64,000 nucleotides of DNA from Chromobotia macracanthus (GCA_036877525.1 JAZGTH010000121.1:1195001-1259000), one strand, 5' to 3'; positions 13,777 through 28,051 are shown, counted from the stretch's first letter. Notes: generated by a model from the letters alone, not told the origin. Program-made: numbers and translations.

Positions 13777-16700
13777 ACTACAAAAATAGGCCAACAATGT
13801 TACAATGTCTGCCAGCACATGCAAAAACTGCCTCAGATTCTAACATATGCTCAGGTGAATTGAGTCCTGAGGGTCCAATCTGCCTTTTCCAGATCTTGGA
13901 GACAAATTGAAGAGGCCATCTCTCTCATTAAAACGTCTAAATAACCGCCATATGCATTGCTATTATTAGAGGGGTAACAGAACACTTCCCATTTTCAAAG
14001 TTAAATTACCAAGTATAACCTTAATTGGTGAGAAGCGCCGTTTAGCGGATAGCATCAGAAAGAGACTGAGAAGATAATTCAACAGATGGCTTAGTCTTAT
14101 GACTTGTGCTAACACCTTCTATGTTTAATGAAGTGATAATTGCTTTTCTAATATATAATGGGACTACCAGAATACCGGCAGTAATGCAAATAGATTAATG
14201 CGCTGAAGACAGATAAACACACATGGCATTCAATGTCACTGTTAAGTGGCATGAAAAACAAAACGAGGTGGAGGACACAAAGAGCGGTCACACTGAGCAG
14301 CACATAAACAATGAGGCTGGAGTTTCCATTCACATGCCGCGGCATTCAGGCTTCAGACGCTCGAGAGATTAGACAGAACATAAGATAACACGAGAAGGGG
14401 GAAAAAGAGCCGGTGGACACTGCTTTATCTGTGATTTTTTTTATTTGCCAAAGTCTCAAAGGATCGGAGTTCCCGAGATCATTTAACTCGATGTGTTGAG
14501 GTTTGTCAAGTTAAGAATTTAGTATGCTAACAGGATGTACTGTGAGGGCCTGCCTCAAAAATCGATCAGTTATGTTCTACAGTCTGTACACTTTAATATT
14601 CATTTGATCTAGCAAAATAATGATAAATATCTCACATTAAAAGGTAAAGATATTCATTAGCAATAGTTAATGCTGACAAGAAATTCCAAAATATTTTAAG
14701 CTTGTTGCCAGTTCTGTCGGCAGTATATTGAAAAGCTACTCACTGCAAATTTTTTTTTATAAAAAATTTTTTAAATAGCTTGCCTTCAAACAGCCGTTTT
14801 AAGAGGAAGAAAAGCCCATTGTAAACAATCCTGCTAAGTCCAGTTCATTCCAACAGACACTGAAAATGCAGATAACATTCAAGTCAACTAACAACGGCAG
14901 AGTCACTGTCCCTAGTCTTCTGAATTCACTAGTTACACTGAGAACATTGTAAAAGTGCTGAACTGAATAAATTATAATGAATATTGTATAATACAAAGTT
15001 TCTACAAATAACGCCCATTAATAATGCCATTAAATAAAACCAATAAACAGGTAGTGTATAGAAATGTACAAAAGCACATGTATACAACACTGTTGTGAAT
15101 CAATAATTTGTACATATTATTAAGAGAGATCCTTCTATAAACCAGACCTCTGTGTGTGAGGTTGGCAGCGTGATATTTCTATCATGTTATTTCTTATGCC
15201 AGTCTCCAAATAATGCCACCTGTGCAAACTGTGGTTTATTAAATTAACTGCTCTTTAAGGTCAATATACTTTCCTAATAGCTTGTCACTTTTTATCACCA
15301 TGGGTTTAGCAGTACCTTGATCTCCCCATTCTGTAATTGTGCTCAACTCTGTCAAAGCTAATAGGCTCACCCTGTAATGTTTTTCAAATTTCAGCGTAGA
15401 CCAAGCAAGTAATGCTTTGCATGCTTAAAATCCATTTCCATAAGTAAGTGCAATTTCCGTACAGTTTGTTGCTGTTTAATGAAGTGAAATCTTGTTTGTA
15501 TTCATCCCAATTTCACAAGAAAAGCCACCAGAGCGTATGTGTCAGAATTAAAACAAATTAAAATTAAAGCCGCTGCTATCTTCAACCGAACACAACCTCA
15601 CGATTCAAATGAAACACAGAGCTTTTGCATTATTTTAAAGACCCGTTTTGCGCTTTTAAATGCATCCGGTATTTTTATGATTATTCTATTATCGTGACTA
15701 TTTAAGCAGCTTTAATGATGGAACATGCAAATGGTGTAGAGTAGAGAAAATGGCTAACATTTATTTATCCTGGCTGTTCCCATGTCTTGTTGGTGCCATT
15801 AGAACAGCTCGCTGCGTCCCATTCGCTCACATTATCTCAGCTATCAGTGAAGCCCAACCAGATTCAAGCAGGGCCATAAATACTTCCCCTGGACCCCATA
15901 CGGCTTCCACATCATCTCCCAGGCACAGCTTAATGACAGGGAAAAAACACAATGGGTTTTTGCTCTCTTTCTGCTCTTCCTCCTTGCACATTTCATATCG
16001 ATGGCACAAAATATGTACAGAGGCAGCAACAAAGTTACATGTAGTTAAAAAGGTACATTAAACCATCATTTCCAAAATCTCTGACATGATTGATGGATGT
16101 AATCATGATGTCCTAATGCACAACTCAGGCATCTGTGTTTTACAGAACCAGGGTAACAGACCAGAAGGTACAGGGGAATGAGAAAAAAGGCACCGGAGAA
16201 AAAAGAGGGAGAGAGAAAGAGAGAGAGAGGGAACTGCTGCTATGAAGAAGCAGAGGTCGGCATACAGTACATGATGTTTCAAATGGCAATTCTGTTCAGA
16301 TCTAGGAGTGCGGATTTCCTCAATATAAGTAATGAATTTAAGCTAAGGGTATCTGATGTGAAATGTGTAAATGTTAAATTCCCAATAAGAGCTCATTGGA
16401 AGACACTCGTGTATGGCTCTTAACCACAGGTGCGAACTGGAGGTCAAGCCAAAAATCAATTGAATGACTGTCTGACAGATCTTTGTGTGTACAGGAATGG
16501 AAAAAAAACGTGTTGCTGATTTTGGTTTACTTTACATTTTATTTCATTTTTTGTTAAAGGATTAATAGATAAATTTAGTATATACTGTGGAAGTCTCAGT
16601 AAGTGTTAAGCTTTAACCAATTTGACTGGATATGGAAAACTGGCCGTGATAGATGTCACAGAGAGACGCGGTACAGGAAACACTTTAATTAGATGGCTTT

Positions 16701-17181
16701 AATGAAGTCGGGGAGGAGATATGCACTTTGACCTTCATTGTGGATTATTTGGCCCCTTGTGCACAGCAGGCAGATGTGCTTTAAAGGTGGTTTCTTTTGA
16801 GATAAAAGACAGATATTGTGTAATGCAACCCTTATATTTTATTTTATATATAGCACACATAAAATGAAATGGTAAAAGACACTTTGAAACAAACATTAAT
16901 AATTAATAAATCATTTTGTTTAAAAGGGTGGGGTAAGCTCTATTATGCAGTACACTTTTATGGAGTTTTATGCAATATGCACTAACGTAAAAAAACTTGC
17001 CAATCAAAATGTTTTTTCTCGCCAATCAAAATGTTTCGCTTTTTTTAGAGGGGATAAAATGTTTTTTATTTATAACATTCATAACACTTCTCAAAGGCTA
17101 CAGAGCTCAAAATGTCCAGCATAACAGAACAGACCCTGTGCATCTCATTCAAAGCTTTCCATCAATTCCCACTGCTGTTCC
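13777..17181. other. Intergenic, nothing recognised apart from a GA-rich tract and a short tandem repeat
   Basis: Holds a purine-rich GA tract at 16195-16231 and a 22-bp tandem repeat at 16999-17038 (unit GCCAATCAAAATGTTTTTTC, second copy partial). ORFs up to 103 aa (15750-16061) have counterparts on the opposite strand and no domain. Confidence 0.55.
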
Positions 17182-17390
17182 GGCTGATGCAGAGCATGTC
17201 ATTGTCAGAGCGAAAGCGTGCGATGAGACCGCCGTGTGCGTGCATGTCACAGGCCTGAAGATACTCGTGACAAGTCTGAGCTTGTCGCTCAAGCGCCACC
17301 ATGGCACAATGTCGTGTGTTTGTTTGGGTAATGCTTGAAAGGCGTATCTAACGCCACCCTCTAAAACGCGCTCAGGTGTTGAGGACCGTA
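17182..17390. other. Isolated CpG-rich block
   Basis: About 16 CpG dinucleotides in some 210 bp, far above the surrounding AT-rich DNA. It includes a perfect initiation context GCCACCATGG at 17301, but the frame closes after 16 codons. It may be a conserved regulatory element or an unannotated promoter; no gene is visible. Confidence 0.4.
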
Positions 17391-17639
17391 CACATTAAGA
17401 CCATGAGTCTTCCACTTCTGCGACCCAAAGACCCTGACACAGAGGACAAAATGTGTGCCTCATTTCCTGCTCCTAATCAATGTTTACACCCATTGGCGTG
17501 GCGACAGCCACGTACAGGCGCATATAAATCACCAGCTGACGGCGCTGTGCTAAGCATCAAGAGATATGCCGCTTCTCTTATCCTCTCTCTCGCCATTTTT
17601 TTACTGCTTATCTGTTTTAGTGGCGACTCACTCTAATGG

Positions 17640-17830
17640 GTGCAGTGGAATTACAGCTAATTACGGATGTAAATGGACCCGAAGAGTGACAAAGAGCCTG
17701 CTTGTAATTTCACTCTAAATTGTCTCTTACCTCAGCAGAAAATTTATCACAGGAGACAATGTCAACTTTTACAGGGAAGGGCTATTTGCATTTGTGCATT
17801 CATTAGTGGGGCATGATCACAGGGCTTGGC
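17640..17830. promoter_or_regulatory. Candidate enhancer block (octamer and TAATTA words)
   Basis: A repeat-free segment with CTAATTAC near 17657 and the octamer ATTTGCAT at 17784-17791. Suggested by composition and motifs only. Confidence 0.25.
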
Positions 17831-17896
17831 AGTAATGGCAGGAGAAATGCTGCCCACCCTGCCTCTCTCCACCGAGGCATCTGATAATCTCAAAAT

Positions 17897-18166
17897 CCAG
17901 CTAAAAGGCAACATTCTCAGAATGCTGGTTAATGTTCCCTAAAATTATCAATAAACATTCTTGCAGTAACATTAATAGAATGTTTTTAACATGTTGCCAA
18001 ATTAAAAATGTTGGAATAATGTTTGTATAACCAAGCAATAACGTAAATGCAACATCCAAAAAAAAAAACTGGATGTTGTGAACGTTTCTAGAACTTTTAA
18101 AATAACATTTTTAAAGTAACAGAAACATTAGGGAAACATTTGTGCAACCTAAAATTGTTAGCTGGG
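17897..18166 (-). mobile_element. CCCAGCTAACA-type MITE, copy 2 (inverted)
   Basis: Runs opposite to most copies. It begins CCAGCTAAAAGGCAACATTC and ends TTGTTAGCTGGG, with the internal words CTTGCAGTAACATTAATAG and AACCAAGCAATAACGT in reverse-complement order. Confidence 0.85.
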
Positions 18167-18960
18167 AAGTTCCCCTTTAACTGTTAGCCCCTGTCTCAGA
18201 TCAGGAGGATATTATGGGATGGGCAGAAAGAGATCGGACACAAATGCCTAATGTTCTGACAGCCTCAGAAAGCCGAAGCAAAGCACTGTGTGATCACATC
18301 CTTTTTGCATGGCCAAAGACCAGTGATCACCGCAACACACAGACAGCACTGAAAGGGTAAAGCACAGTGATACTGACAGATCCAAGAGCCACGAAGAAAA
18401 CAACGACAACAAAGCTCTCCGCTGTTTCTAGACAGAGTGCACGGAGACTGGTGCGACAGGAAGCCTTGTTGTGATTTATGTTGCTTTAGATATGACTGCT
18501 ACTTATGTGGAAGCAACACATCGATCTGACATAGCAAAGCAAACAATAAAGAGGGTAGGAAGATGATGTGCTTAGTGAAGTGAAGCAATGGAAAGTGTAC
18601 CTATACGAGCTAATTATCTGCTCACATAATTCTTCAGGTTAAGACAGGGGGCTGGAATGCAGGCCAGCAGGCTTGGATCTGGGATGATCGTGTCAAAGGG
18701 CAGGAATGGGGGGAATACGGGGGCCGTTCAGAGACCCCAGCCAACCAGACAAAAATGCATTACAGAAGAAAGATACATTTATACCACCCCACTGACTGCC
18801 ATCTAAATCACAGTAGTCTGAAAATAAACACATGACGTTTTTTGGATACTATTAGAAGACTGCTTGCAAAAGGCTGCTGTTTTGTTTCAAAATTCTAGCA
18901 TTGCCTTTATGACAAATAAATGTCACACCTGGTCATATTCCAGTGAGGCAAATACAACAT
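18167..18960. other. Intergenic, nothing recognised
   Basis: No exon or repeat family recognised. Confidence 0.5.
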
Positions 18961-19070
18961 TAAATTTTACAGACAGTACTCCAAGTTACTTTGTTTTGCA
19001 TTCCTTAGGATTTAAACCTATGACCTTTATGTTGCAAGCACCCTGCTCTACCTATTCAGCTACAGAAACA
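18961..19070 (-). repeat. tRNA-derived SINE, diverged copy 3
   Basis: The reverse complement reads TGTTTCTGTAGCTGAATAGG, then GCAACATAAAGGTCATAGG and TTTAAATCC. It differs from the other copies in the region between the A and B boxes and lacks most of the tail, suggesting an older subfamily. Confidence 0.7.
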
Positions 19071-21694
19071 ACTTTATTTTAAGTTTAGTTGTAGTTGAAC
19101 GGTATATGAGAAAACAACATGAAAATTAAAGTTACTGCTAAGAAGATCAGGAGAGTTTCAATAAAATAACCTCAATCCCAAATAACAAATCCAATGAATT
19201 TATAATTAAATGCATGTGATAAGAGTGATAAAAGCTGGCACAGGAACTCACAACTTTAATAGTGGTCTATAACAATCACTTGGTGAGTTCACAACCCACA
19301 GTCTGAATACAGATAGCCCATTATAACCTGGTCTCCAACAGCAGTAGAATAAAAACACATTATTTGCGATGATTATATCCCGTCTTTTGGATTGATTCCT
19401 CGCCGTAACTGTTCGGGGGTTTTAATTACATGTACATTCTGGGAGGTTAGCATTGCGTCGTTAATAACAGCATATAAAAGCAACAGAAGACAGCCACTGA
19501 CACTTTTAATACCTGGAGAAACAAGATGTAATAGGCTAGTGGTGCCAGGAGCAGCTCAGCTATACTTCAGCGTTCCATACTTCATGAGAGAATGATTATG
19601 TCAGAAATACAGATACAAGCGGTGAGTTAAAAGCACAACATGAAGGAGTTAAAAGGTCATGGAAGACTGTCATAAAATTCAGCAGGTGCTACATTGATGA
19701 CCACCTTAGGATTAGGACATTAAGGAGGATTCACTTAGATTCTGTCTTTTCATCATATTTAATTAAATGCTAATCAAATACTGTTTAAGTGATACTGTGG
19801 GAAGCTGTTTGAATCATGCACCTAACACGACATGGAATGTTTGGTATCTGTTCAAACATCTCCTTGTTTTCTGCACTTCTATGATTTATGTAAATCGTGA
19901 AATCATAAATTCAGAAAACTCTACATGCCCATATTAACAAGTACTCGCTGCCAATGTGCAACTGGATCTCTTCCCAGAATGCAAGTTTATTGGGACAGAT
20001 CCTGGCACTGCAGAGGCGTGCTAACAGTGTATATTTTCTCCATTCACAACCACACCACATAAAACTGTAACCTATTTTTATAAATTCTAAAAAAAACGTT
20101 TTACATTATAAGACACATAATTGTTTTTGTACACATATATATATATATATATATTTATTTTGCTTAAAGAATAATACACTTACATTAGGTAGAGGGATGA
20201 AACTCTGCTGTTCTTCTAAATTAGTAAAACATTTGTGTGTTAAAACAGCCAATAACAAAATTCATATTCATCTTTTAATCATAAATAACATTTCCTGACT
20301 CCACAGAAAACAGAGCAATTTTTTCTTTACTGTCCCAATACTTATGAAGGGCACCATTACACAAATTCTGTATTTTCACCCCATGATTTCAAGTTCCAAA
20401 ATAAAAACAATATGTTTCACAGTACTGCATAAGCGATGTTGTGTTTGGGCTGATCTGCTCTAGTTAGTCATTAGACAGAAGCAGAGCATTCCACTTTCTC
20501 AGCCTTTTGGCAGACATGCAACTGTGCACTAGCTGGCATTTCTTCTCTACCACATCTGAGCTTGGGCTTACACAGCTGTACAAACAGTGCACAGCTCCGA
20601 GCGGCCATCTTGACTAAAGCGTTTATGGGATGCCAGCAGTCATAATTACGCTTTGATTTGTAGATGCTCGTTCTGCGCCGTTATCTACCCGTGTCAAGAG
20701 TCACTGATAGAGGGGAAGTAGTTTGCCCAGCCCACTCCGTCGGAATTCAAAGTGCTCACTAATTTCAAAGGGCGATTCATCTCCCTCCTGTTTGCATTTA
20801 TTCATGGCTGCCGCTCGCTCCTGTGCCACAGGGCGTACCGTTTTGGAGTAAGGGGCTGGGTGCAGGGTGCCTGCGCTTTTTGCCAGAGATGGGTTTGCAA
20901 AAGTCTGGGTGCTGTTTTATTTACACCCACCCAAGGCCATGGACAAAATTTACAGGGCCTGATCGCCATCCTAATGACGGTCCTGCACCCATCCATGCTT
21001 AGGCGGGACCCCACCTCCCCACCCTTCTCAAGGAACAGGCGCAGTAATCTCAGGTCTCTGCTGCCTTTCTGTGACCCTGGCCACCCCTGCAAGTGTCTAG
21101 GGCTGCTCTCCCCTCACACTTTCATCAGAATCCTATTTCCTCCCCTGTAAGACAAGCCAGGCTGAAATTCTACCTCTCATAGTACTGATTTTTACCACCC
21201 ATGATGGATGAGTCCCAGTCTGACTCCCCCAGTCTGTCTATCAGACTCCTGCGATTAAAACGTACAAATGGCCGGTGCCCTCCACCTGCCCCCCTTTCCC
21301 AGTCACCTCCACTGCCACCTCCATCTCATCCCTGCATAACACCTTTTCTGTTCTCCGCTCTAAAGCCCTAAACACCACTATTCATCTTGCTGAAAAAAAC
21401 ATTTATTTTGTTCTTCCCTTATAATTTACTTTTTTCTTTCTGTTCCTTTCTACAGGAATTCTCCATTTCCCTATAAAATGAAAATTCATCTAGAATTACA
21501 TCTTATGTCATCATTATGTTTATTAAGCGTGGATGATGTATATGAACAGCGCTGGCTTGCCGCTGAGTGCTTAATGATGCATAAGATTAAGCCGAGGCTC
21601 TCAGCTGTGCTGTGACTCCCCTCTGGTTCCCATGCTGCAGTTGCATGCTGGGAGAACAAGCTCCAAACGGCCATCAGGTGAATGGAAATAGCAC
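19071..21694. other. Intergenic; GC-richer block near 20.6-21.3 kb
   Basis: A short (AT)n tract lies at 20135-20154. From about 20600 to 21350 GC rises and a 132-aa frame (20752-21150, +) overlaps a 96-aa frame on the other strand. Neither shows a domain, signal peptide or splice context, so both are attributed to composition. Confidence 0.5.
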
Positions 21695-21758
21695 TGTGTG
21701 TGTGTGTTGTGTGTGTGTGTGTGCCCATCTATCCTGTATGTGTGTGTGTGTGTGAGTG
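21695..21758. repeat. Compound (TG)n microsatellite
   Basis: Two TG tracts (21695-21723 and 21735-21758) separated by GCCCATCTATCC. Confidence 0.93.
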
Positions 21759-21958
21759 CATGAGAGAGAATCGAAATAACAAAAGAGAAAATAGACTGCT
21801 TCTAAATCTGAAAGTCGCACCTTTGAGTTTGTCCAGATGAATTACATAAAACAATGTTGTGTGTGTTCCACTGCTTGTCTCTATATACCACCCACATAAC
21901 AGAGTAGCTTTTCTGTCTCCCTACATCTAGAGCTCACGCTCTCTCTCTTTATTTTCCC

Positions 21959-21984
21959 CTCTCTCTCTCTCTCTCTCTCTCTCT
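21959..21984. repeat. (CT)13 microsatellite
   Basis: 26 bp of perfect CT dinucleotides in a wider pyrimidine-rich stretch. Confidence 0.95.
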
Positions 21985-24900
21985 GCCTCTCCCATTTCTG
22001 TTCTCTATAGCCAGACTAGCGCACCCCAGCACGGCAGCAGCAGTCTATGACAAAAACATTATCCTTCTGCTGCTAAACAATCCAATAAAGCTCTCTACGG
22101 GGAAGAACTTAACCTCTTGTCTCGTCTGCTGATGCTCTTCCAACCACGTGACGCCTGCTACAGTAAATTCAAATCATTAGTCTTCTCACCCCCATCCGAA
22201 AAAAGGGAAAAACTTCTATTAGTAATGGAGACCTCGTAAGAGACCTTCCTCCGAGAGGACTGCCTTCCCAATTCCCAGTGGAAAAATCCAGTGCAAAAAA
22301 CTAATTCTACTTTTAATAATCTGTCACAAGGACCAGAGGCAGTCATAAATTATGTGGGGAGCATGTGTGAGAGCGAGCCACAAGAGGGAAATCGGAGGAG
22401 GAAAAAAAATCAAAGCCCAAGTTTGACAAAGTTTGCCGAAGATAAATAATAACTTACAAACAGGATTAGTTGTAAAGTCACAGGCGAATGCACAGCCGAG
22501 CGCTTCCCATCAGCCCATGCAGAATGAAGAATTTACAGCTACACCTGTCATTAGCTCACCCCCATCTCATTCCTCTTTCCAATGCTGCCCCCCCATATTC
22601 ATTATCCCCTGCCTTCTTTTTCACGTGCAGTCTTTTATCATTAACCCTTTGTGATCCGATAAGAGATGCGTGAGATAAAGATCCCAGTGACGTGTTCTTA
22701 AGTTCTCATGTGTGAACGGAGAGAAAATGTAACAATATCAAACGAGAAAACATGTTAGAGTAAATAAAGATGAGAAACGCACAATCTTTGGCAGCCTTAA
22801 TCACAAGCTGAATGAGTTCGCTGGGGTCTTAACAATTGCTTTCAGTCACACAGGCTCAAGGTTCGATTCATCAATGGGATATCAATGAGAATCATCCACG
22901 GGGATGCTGCCGCGATGACACTGTGTGAATGAGCGCAAGTGAGTGCGTGTTGCTTTAGATGAGCTACCGCTGCGGGCTGTTCTCTTTGTCCCTCTGTCAA
23001 TATCTCGGCAAACTATCGACATGCATCATAATCCTGCCTCTCGATCAAGCACAGACTAAAGAACAATCTCCATTAGATGACGGCGCCTGGGTTAGGTGAT
23101 AAATGCCCCCTGACGGAGGGGAAGGAACTGCGTAAAATAAAGAGGCATGTTCCTACATGTCTTGTCAAAATTGTATTGATTTAATCATCTACAGAAGCAC
23201 GCATTCTTGGCTACTGTACCGTGCAGTAACCTGGGTGCAGTTTACAGTCGCTGGGCACACAGCGCTCTCCCTCATTGGCTTTGCAGGTGATGAAATACAC
23301 AGCGAGCAGATCTCTAATTTTTTTCATCTGATGTTATCCCAACAAAAACACTGGTAATCCCATTTCATTTTAATTTAGAGGCTGAGGAAGTCTATATATA
23401 ACACTCAAGAGTAAACACATAGCTGGTGACACATCTAGAGAATGGGGGGGGGGTTGGATAAATAGCTCTGGTCCTTTATCATGGAGACAAAGCTGGTGTA
23501 TTCCCCTGGCCAGAGAGCTCGGCCAGAGGTCTGCCCTGCTTATTTAACAGCAGGTGTTTAGAAAAACACTCACCTTGGGAAACCTGTAGATGTTCTTTTT
23601 CCTCAGCTTCCAAGTAAACAATCAATCAGGAGGGGTCTGAAAGTCACATCCCTCTGTGGGACAAAGTCACTGAAGCGGGAACGTCATAGTCGTTTGAATT
23701 ATCACACTGTGTTCATCCCTGTACACACTTGGGTCAGACGACGTCTGCTGACTGCTACAACGCAGACGAAAACAAAACAAACATGTTTGATCAACACAAA
23801 ACACGTCTCGTGATACAGAGCAGCACTAAACTTCCCCTAGAGGTTTACAGTAGCCTAGCTATATTTTAAATATCCTATAACCACATGACATCTTAAATTA
23901 CAACAACAAAAACAATAATGAAGCTGTTGAAATAAAATGACACCCTAATGCGCTCACATTAGATGAGACTACATATATATACATATATATATATATATTT
24001 GAAAAACTTGTATTCATAATGTCAACTTAAAATCATCCATTAACGTTTAATAAAAGGCTTCACTACTCATAATATAATAAAAAAACGTGTGAAATGACCT
24101 AGATGGAAATGACATTACTGAGTCCTATTGAAACACATGCCTCAGAAAGTCAAGTCCTCAATTTTCATCCTTTCTTCAATTCCAGCTAAGGAACTCAATC
24201 ATATTGAGACAGTAATACAAGCCAAGGACAGCTCACTCCTTCTCAATCCTGTCCTGGTTAGAGGAACGCTTGCCGAGCACTAAAACACTGTGTGTTCAAT
24301 TCAAATGGGAGAAGGCAGAGGCCAGCTAGATTCACCATGATGTCTGTGATCTGATAGATCACCTTCCTCAGTAAGGACAAAGAGAATGAAGATGACTCTG
24401 CTGCCAGCCACAATACAGATGAGGCCAACATCTCTGACTAAGTGGAACACTAGCTGTCTGACTGTCCATTTGTTAAACCACCGACAACAAAGACAAAGCG
24501 AGGACAAAGTGAGAAGAACATTGCTTACATGGTAACGAAATCATTGGAGACCAAAAAATCGCTGGGATGAGGGAACCGATAAAAGTTTAGAAATATTTTT
24601 AGTTTTCTCATATTCAGATTTAATTGATCAGAGGTTGCTCTTTCATCCCAGAAAGCATCACTTTTGTATTGAAAAGAAATTTAGAACAGATATGAATTAG
24701 ACAACTGCTGACGTAGAGCAATAAGCTACAGAATTAGCATGTAGCATAGCTCCGATCACTTGGTCTTAGACTTTGAGAAATGTTTGAGCTCACGTGTGAC
24801 TTTTGATGGCAGACTAAGCAAACCTGAGTACAGTTTGAGACATTGTTGAGATCTCTTCTGGCATTCTACTTGAGACACTAAGAATAAAAAGTAACTATTA

Positions 24901-27900
24901 GGATGAAAAAAAATCACCAAAATCACTTTATTATCTTAGTTCTTTCTTCTATAAAAAGACTTATTCACCATTTAGTCTCAATGCTGAATATAGTAAAAAC
25001 CACTGAAATATTAAAGTAACTGTGTGATTTTCTAAAGGTTAGTTAATAACATTAGTTAATACTAACATAGTTGGAGCATTGGAACAATCAAGAACATATA
25101 AAATACCTTTAAACTGATTTTTAAGAAGTTCCACCAAGTTTCTTTATCCAGGCACAGCAAAACAAGATGTGTCGGAGTGGGGGGTGAGTTTTCCCTCTGT
25201 GTGTGAACAGTAGTCATATATTACAGTGCTGCTGGATCAGCCAGGGCAGTAATTCATTCTCTTCCTGTTGCCTGTTCCCTCCTGCCTTACTGCCAAGGAG
25301 TCACTTCAGAAGGTCATCCCTTTCATCAAGAATTCTATTTGCATCCAAAATTGTATGTACATGAAAAATGTGCCGGAGTGTTTGCCGAGGCCCAGAGAGG
25401 CAGATGAAATTTCTGTAGCCTGATGCATGCTAACCTTTGCAGATGGCACAGCTATTGCTGAAAAATGGATTGCTTAATAAAGCATATCATCCGGCATATT
25501 TGCTGCTTGGCTGACCAAATAGAGGTTGTTTTTTTGCACAAATTTCTTTGTCAAATTTGTCAATTCTCATGTCATTTTTGTTTTAGGTCATGGAATGCGG
25601 CAGAAATGCCGAGCGTGTCGTGCAGGACCAATTTGTAGCTGCTTCTGGGGATGAACCAATATTTTCCACAAGGTTTATTCCGTAATAAGACAAAGTTGGG
25701 TGATGGTGCTACTAGAAATTCTTTATGTATTTCTGATTATTGCCTGGCTAGTGGTGGGCAGGGTGGGCTGTGATAAAAACCAGCCAAGCTGATTAATAGG
25801 AACATCATAAGAATATTACTGATAGCACCTCATCTTATATCTGTGTAATTTAGCTGGCCTTTTCTGGACATGCCCATGTAATTATAAGCACTGGTTGAAG
25901 CAAGATGGACTGTACTAAGGCACTAAAAGAGGCTTAAAGAAGCATTTCTGCAGCAAGTCCTACAAAGATCTAACCACCATTGAGCTCCTTTGTAGAGTAT
26001 TTCTGATAGTTATAGTCATAAAGTACGAACCAGGTGATGGATTGCCATTACCTGCATGTGGGGCTTTCATACGATTACTTTCTCTAAAGTGTAGGGCACT
26101 TTTGAAACATCTGATACAGAAGAAGCTCCCCAGACTCGGTTTGTGAATGTCTTTCATCAAACTTGCATATAAGAGCAGCCACGTGCTACATAGGCTCTTA
26201 GCCACACGCTTTGCCTCCTCTGATGGTCCGGCCAACCAATCCATCTTCCTGAGTGCTCCCACAGATGAGAAGTGGGCACTAGGCGCTCTCGTTGGTGAGC
26301 TACAGCAGGAGATGAATTGGAGTGCCATAGCCCACCTCCAGACTGTCCCAGTATAGCAATCTGGACCTCACTGCTGTGCGGCGAGGGACGGTCTTATCTT
26401 TCCATCCACCCAGAGAACAGGCAGACTCACCCGGCCCCAGGAGGCACAGGAAATACGGAGGCGGCCAGAATGCTGCCTGCTGGGGCCTTCCACTCATTCA
26501 CAGAGGCTTGTGCAGAGACAGACCATGGGAGATGAAGCGGACACATGGATCTAGAGGCTACCGCAAGATGTTTTAATTGTTGTCCTGCTGATGATATCTT
26601 ACTATGTGTAAAAGTATACAGACAACAGAAGTTGCATTGGCAAGATGCATCTCAAAGGAAGTCTCTGTCAGCTGTTGTTCTGTTGTCCCACTGTGAACAT
26701 CAATAAAATCATTTGATATTAACTTGACAAATGTGTGGCACTAACTGTGGTGACTGTCAACCATATAATCGATCTATTTCAGAATAAGTGTCCTTCACAT
26801 GCAACTACCGAGCCATAATAGCATTATAGTGACTTTGACCAATCGTTTAAAGCCAGAGTGGGCGATCATTTCCAGAAACATTAAAGCAGTATAAATGTAT
26901 TTATATACTTTCTGTGGAAGGCACAGGACTTTAAAATGTTCATCCAATCATTGCATTCGGTCAAAACCTTTCATTCTTAAATAAGTTGCTCACTTTTTTT
27001 AATTAACGAAATAAAAATCTCTTAAGTCCACAATATGCTCCCATTCGCCCTTGAATCAAATACAGTGCTCATTCATGCTATGCTACACATTTCTTGTTAA
27101 ATGTCACTCTGCAGTTTTAATTAGTTTCAAAATTAATAAGCTATATATCAGGGCTAAGGAATCAGACTAATGAAAACTTGGTACCCAAACAATGAATCAT
27201 GACACCCTGGAATGATGGGGTGGTAATTGAAGTAACAATGCCAATATGGCTGCACTTTGACCAAGTAATTGTCATTTACTTGAAGAGTGATAACATGGGT
27301 AAGAGATAGACATGTTAAGGGAGGAAAACAAACAAACCCAATTAGCCACACACATGGAAAAAACACACGGATGTTCCGACAAACAAACACAGCCAAAAAT
27401 ACACGTATGTGCCAGTCTGTGAGAAAGTCTCTGGGGAAAAATGAAACTAAACACCTGACCCGTCAGGCTTTGCAAAAAGCGTATGTCCTGTCCTCTGGCA
27501 CTGGGCTACTGTCAGTCTTTCTCTCTTACTGATAGCATCAGGGAGCAGGGTGGCCAGACACGCAAGACAGAGAGCAAAAGTTCTAGAGGAGGCGTTGTGT
27601 TTTATTACCTCCTCTGTCTGGTATCAAGTGTCCTCCATCTGATGTTAGGCATGGCTCTCTGATCAAAAGGCTTCCTGATGCAAAGGCTCACTGTCGAAAC
27701 TAAGCTACTAGACTTAGTTACTAGAGAGTCCACAGCTACTAGAGAGTCCACACACTAAACATTGGTATGCCTCTGTGACTAGTGCTGGTCCAGAATACAG
27801 TTCAACCTTTAAGAAGAAGCATGTTTAGTACTTTCTAAATGCCAGAGATCCCTGAATTGATAAATTGTGTCCCAGAGGAGGACCCAAAGGAGACACAAAC

Positions 27901-28051
27901 ATTAGACAACTGTTTACATACAGTACAAATAGAGAGCTATACAATTATTGTGGACACATTAGCATAGGCTATTTGGTCTTAAAATAATTCTAAACAAAGA
28001 TTTCTGTGTTCTAAAATCAAATCTACACACATTTTAGACACTGTTGAGACA
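21985..28051. other. Intergenic; no gene recognised
   Basis: Includes an E-box CACGTG at 22145-22150, a G run near 23443-23452, an AT tract at 23973-23998, and an 18-bp tandem duplication at 27717-27752 (units GTTACTAGAGAGTCCACA and GCTACTAGAGAGTCCACA). The 122-aa minus-strand frame at 25960-26328 is unusually long for this desert but matches nothing I recognise. Repeat-poor segments around 22.1-22.4 kb and 22.9-23.1 kb could be conserved elements; this is untested. Confidence 0.5.
27717..27752. repeat. 18-bp tandem duplication
   Basis: Two adjacent 18-bp units differ at one base (GTTACT versus GCTACT). Confidence 0.9.

Noticed and set aside
17301..17351. Perfect Kozak ATG (GCCACCATGG)
   Set aside because: The frame ends after 16 codons and the encoded peptide resembles nothing known. 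The nearby GTAATG is a weak donor.
20752..21150. 132-aa plus-strand ORF with an overlapping 96-aa minus ORF
   Set aside because: Both follow from locally high GC; no recognisable motif or exon boundaries.
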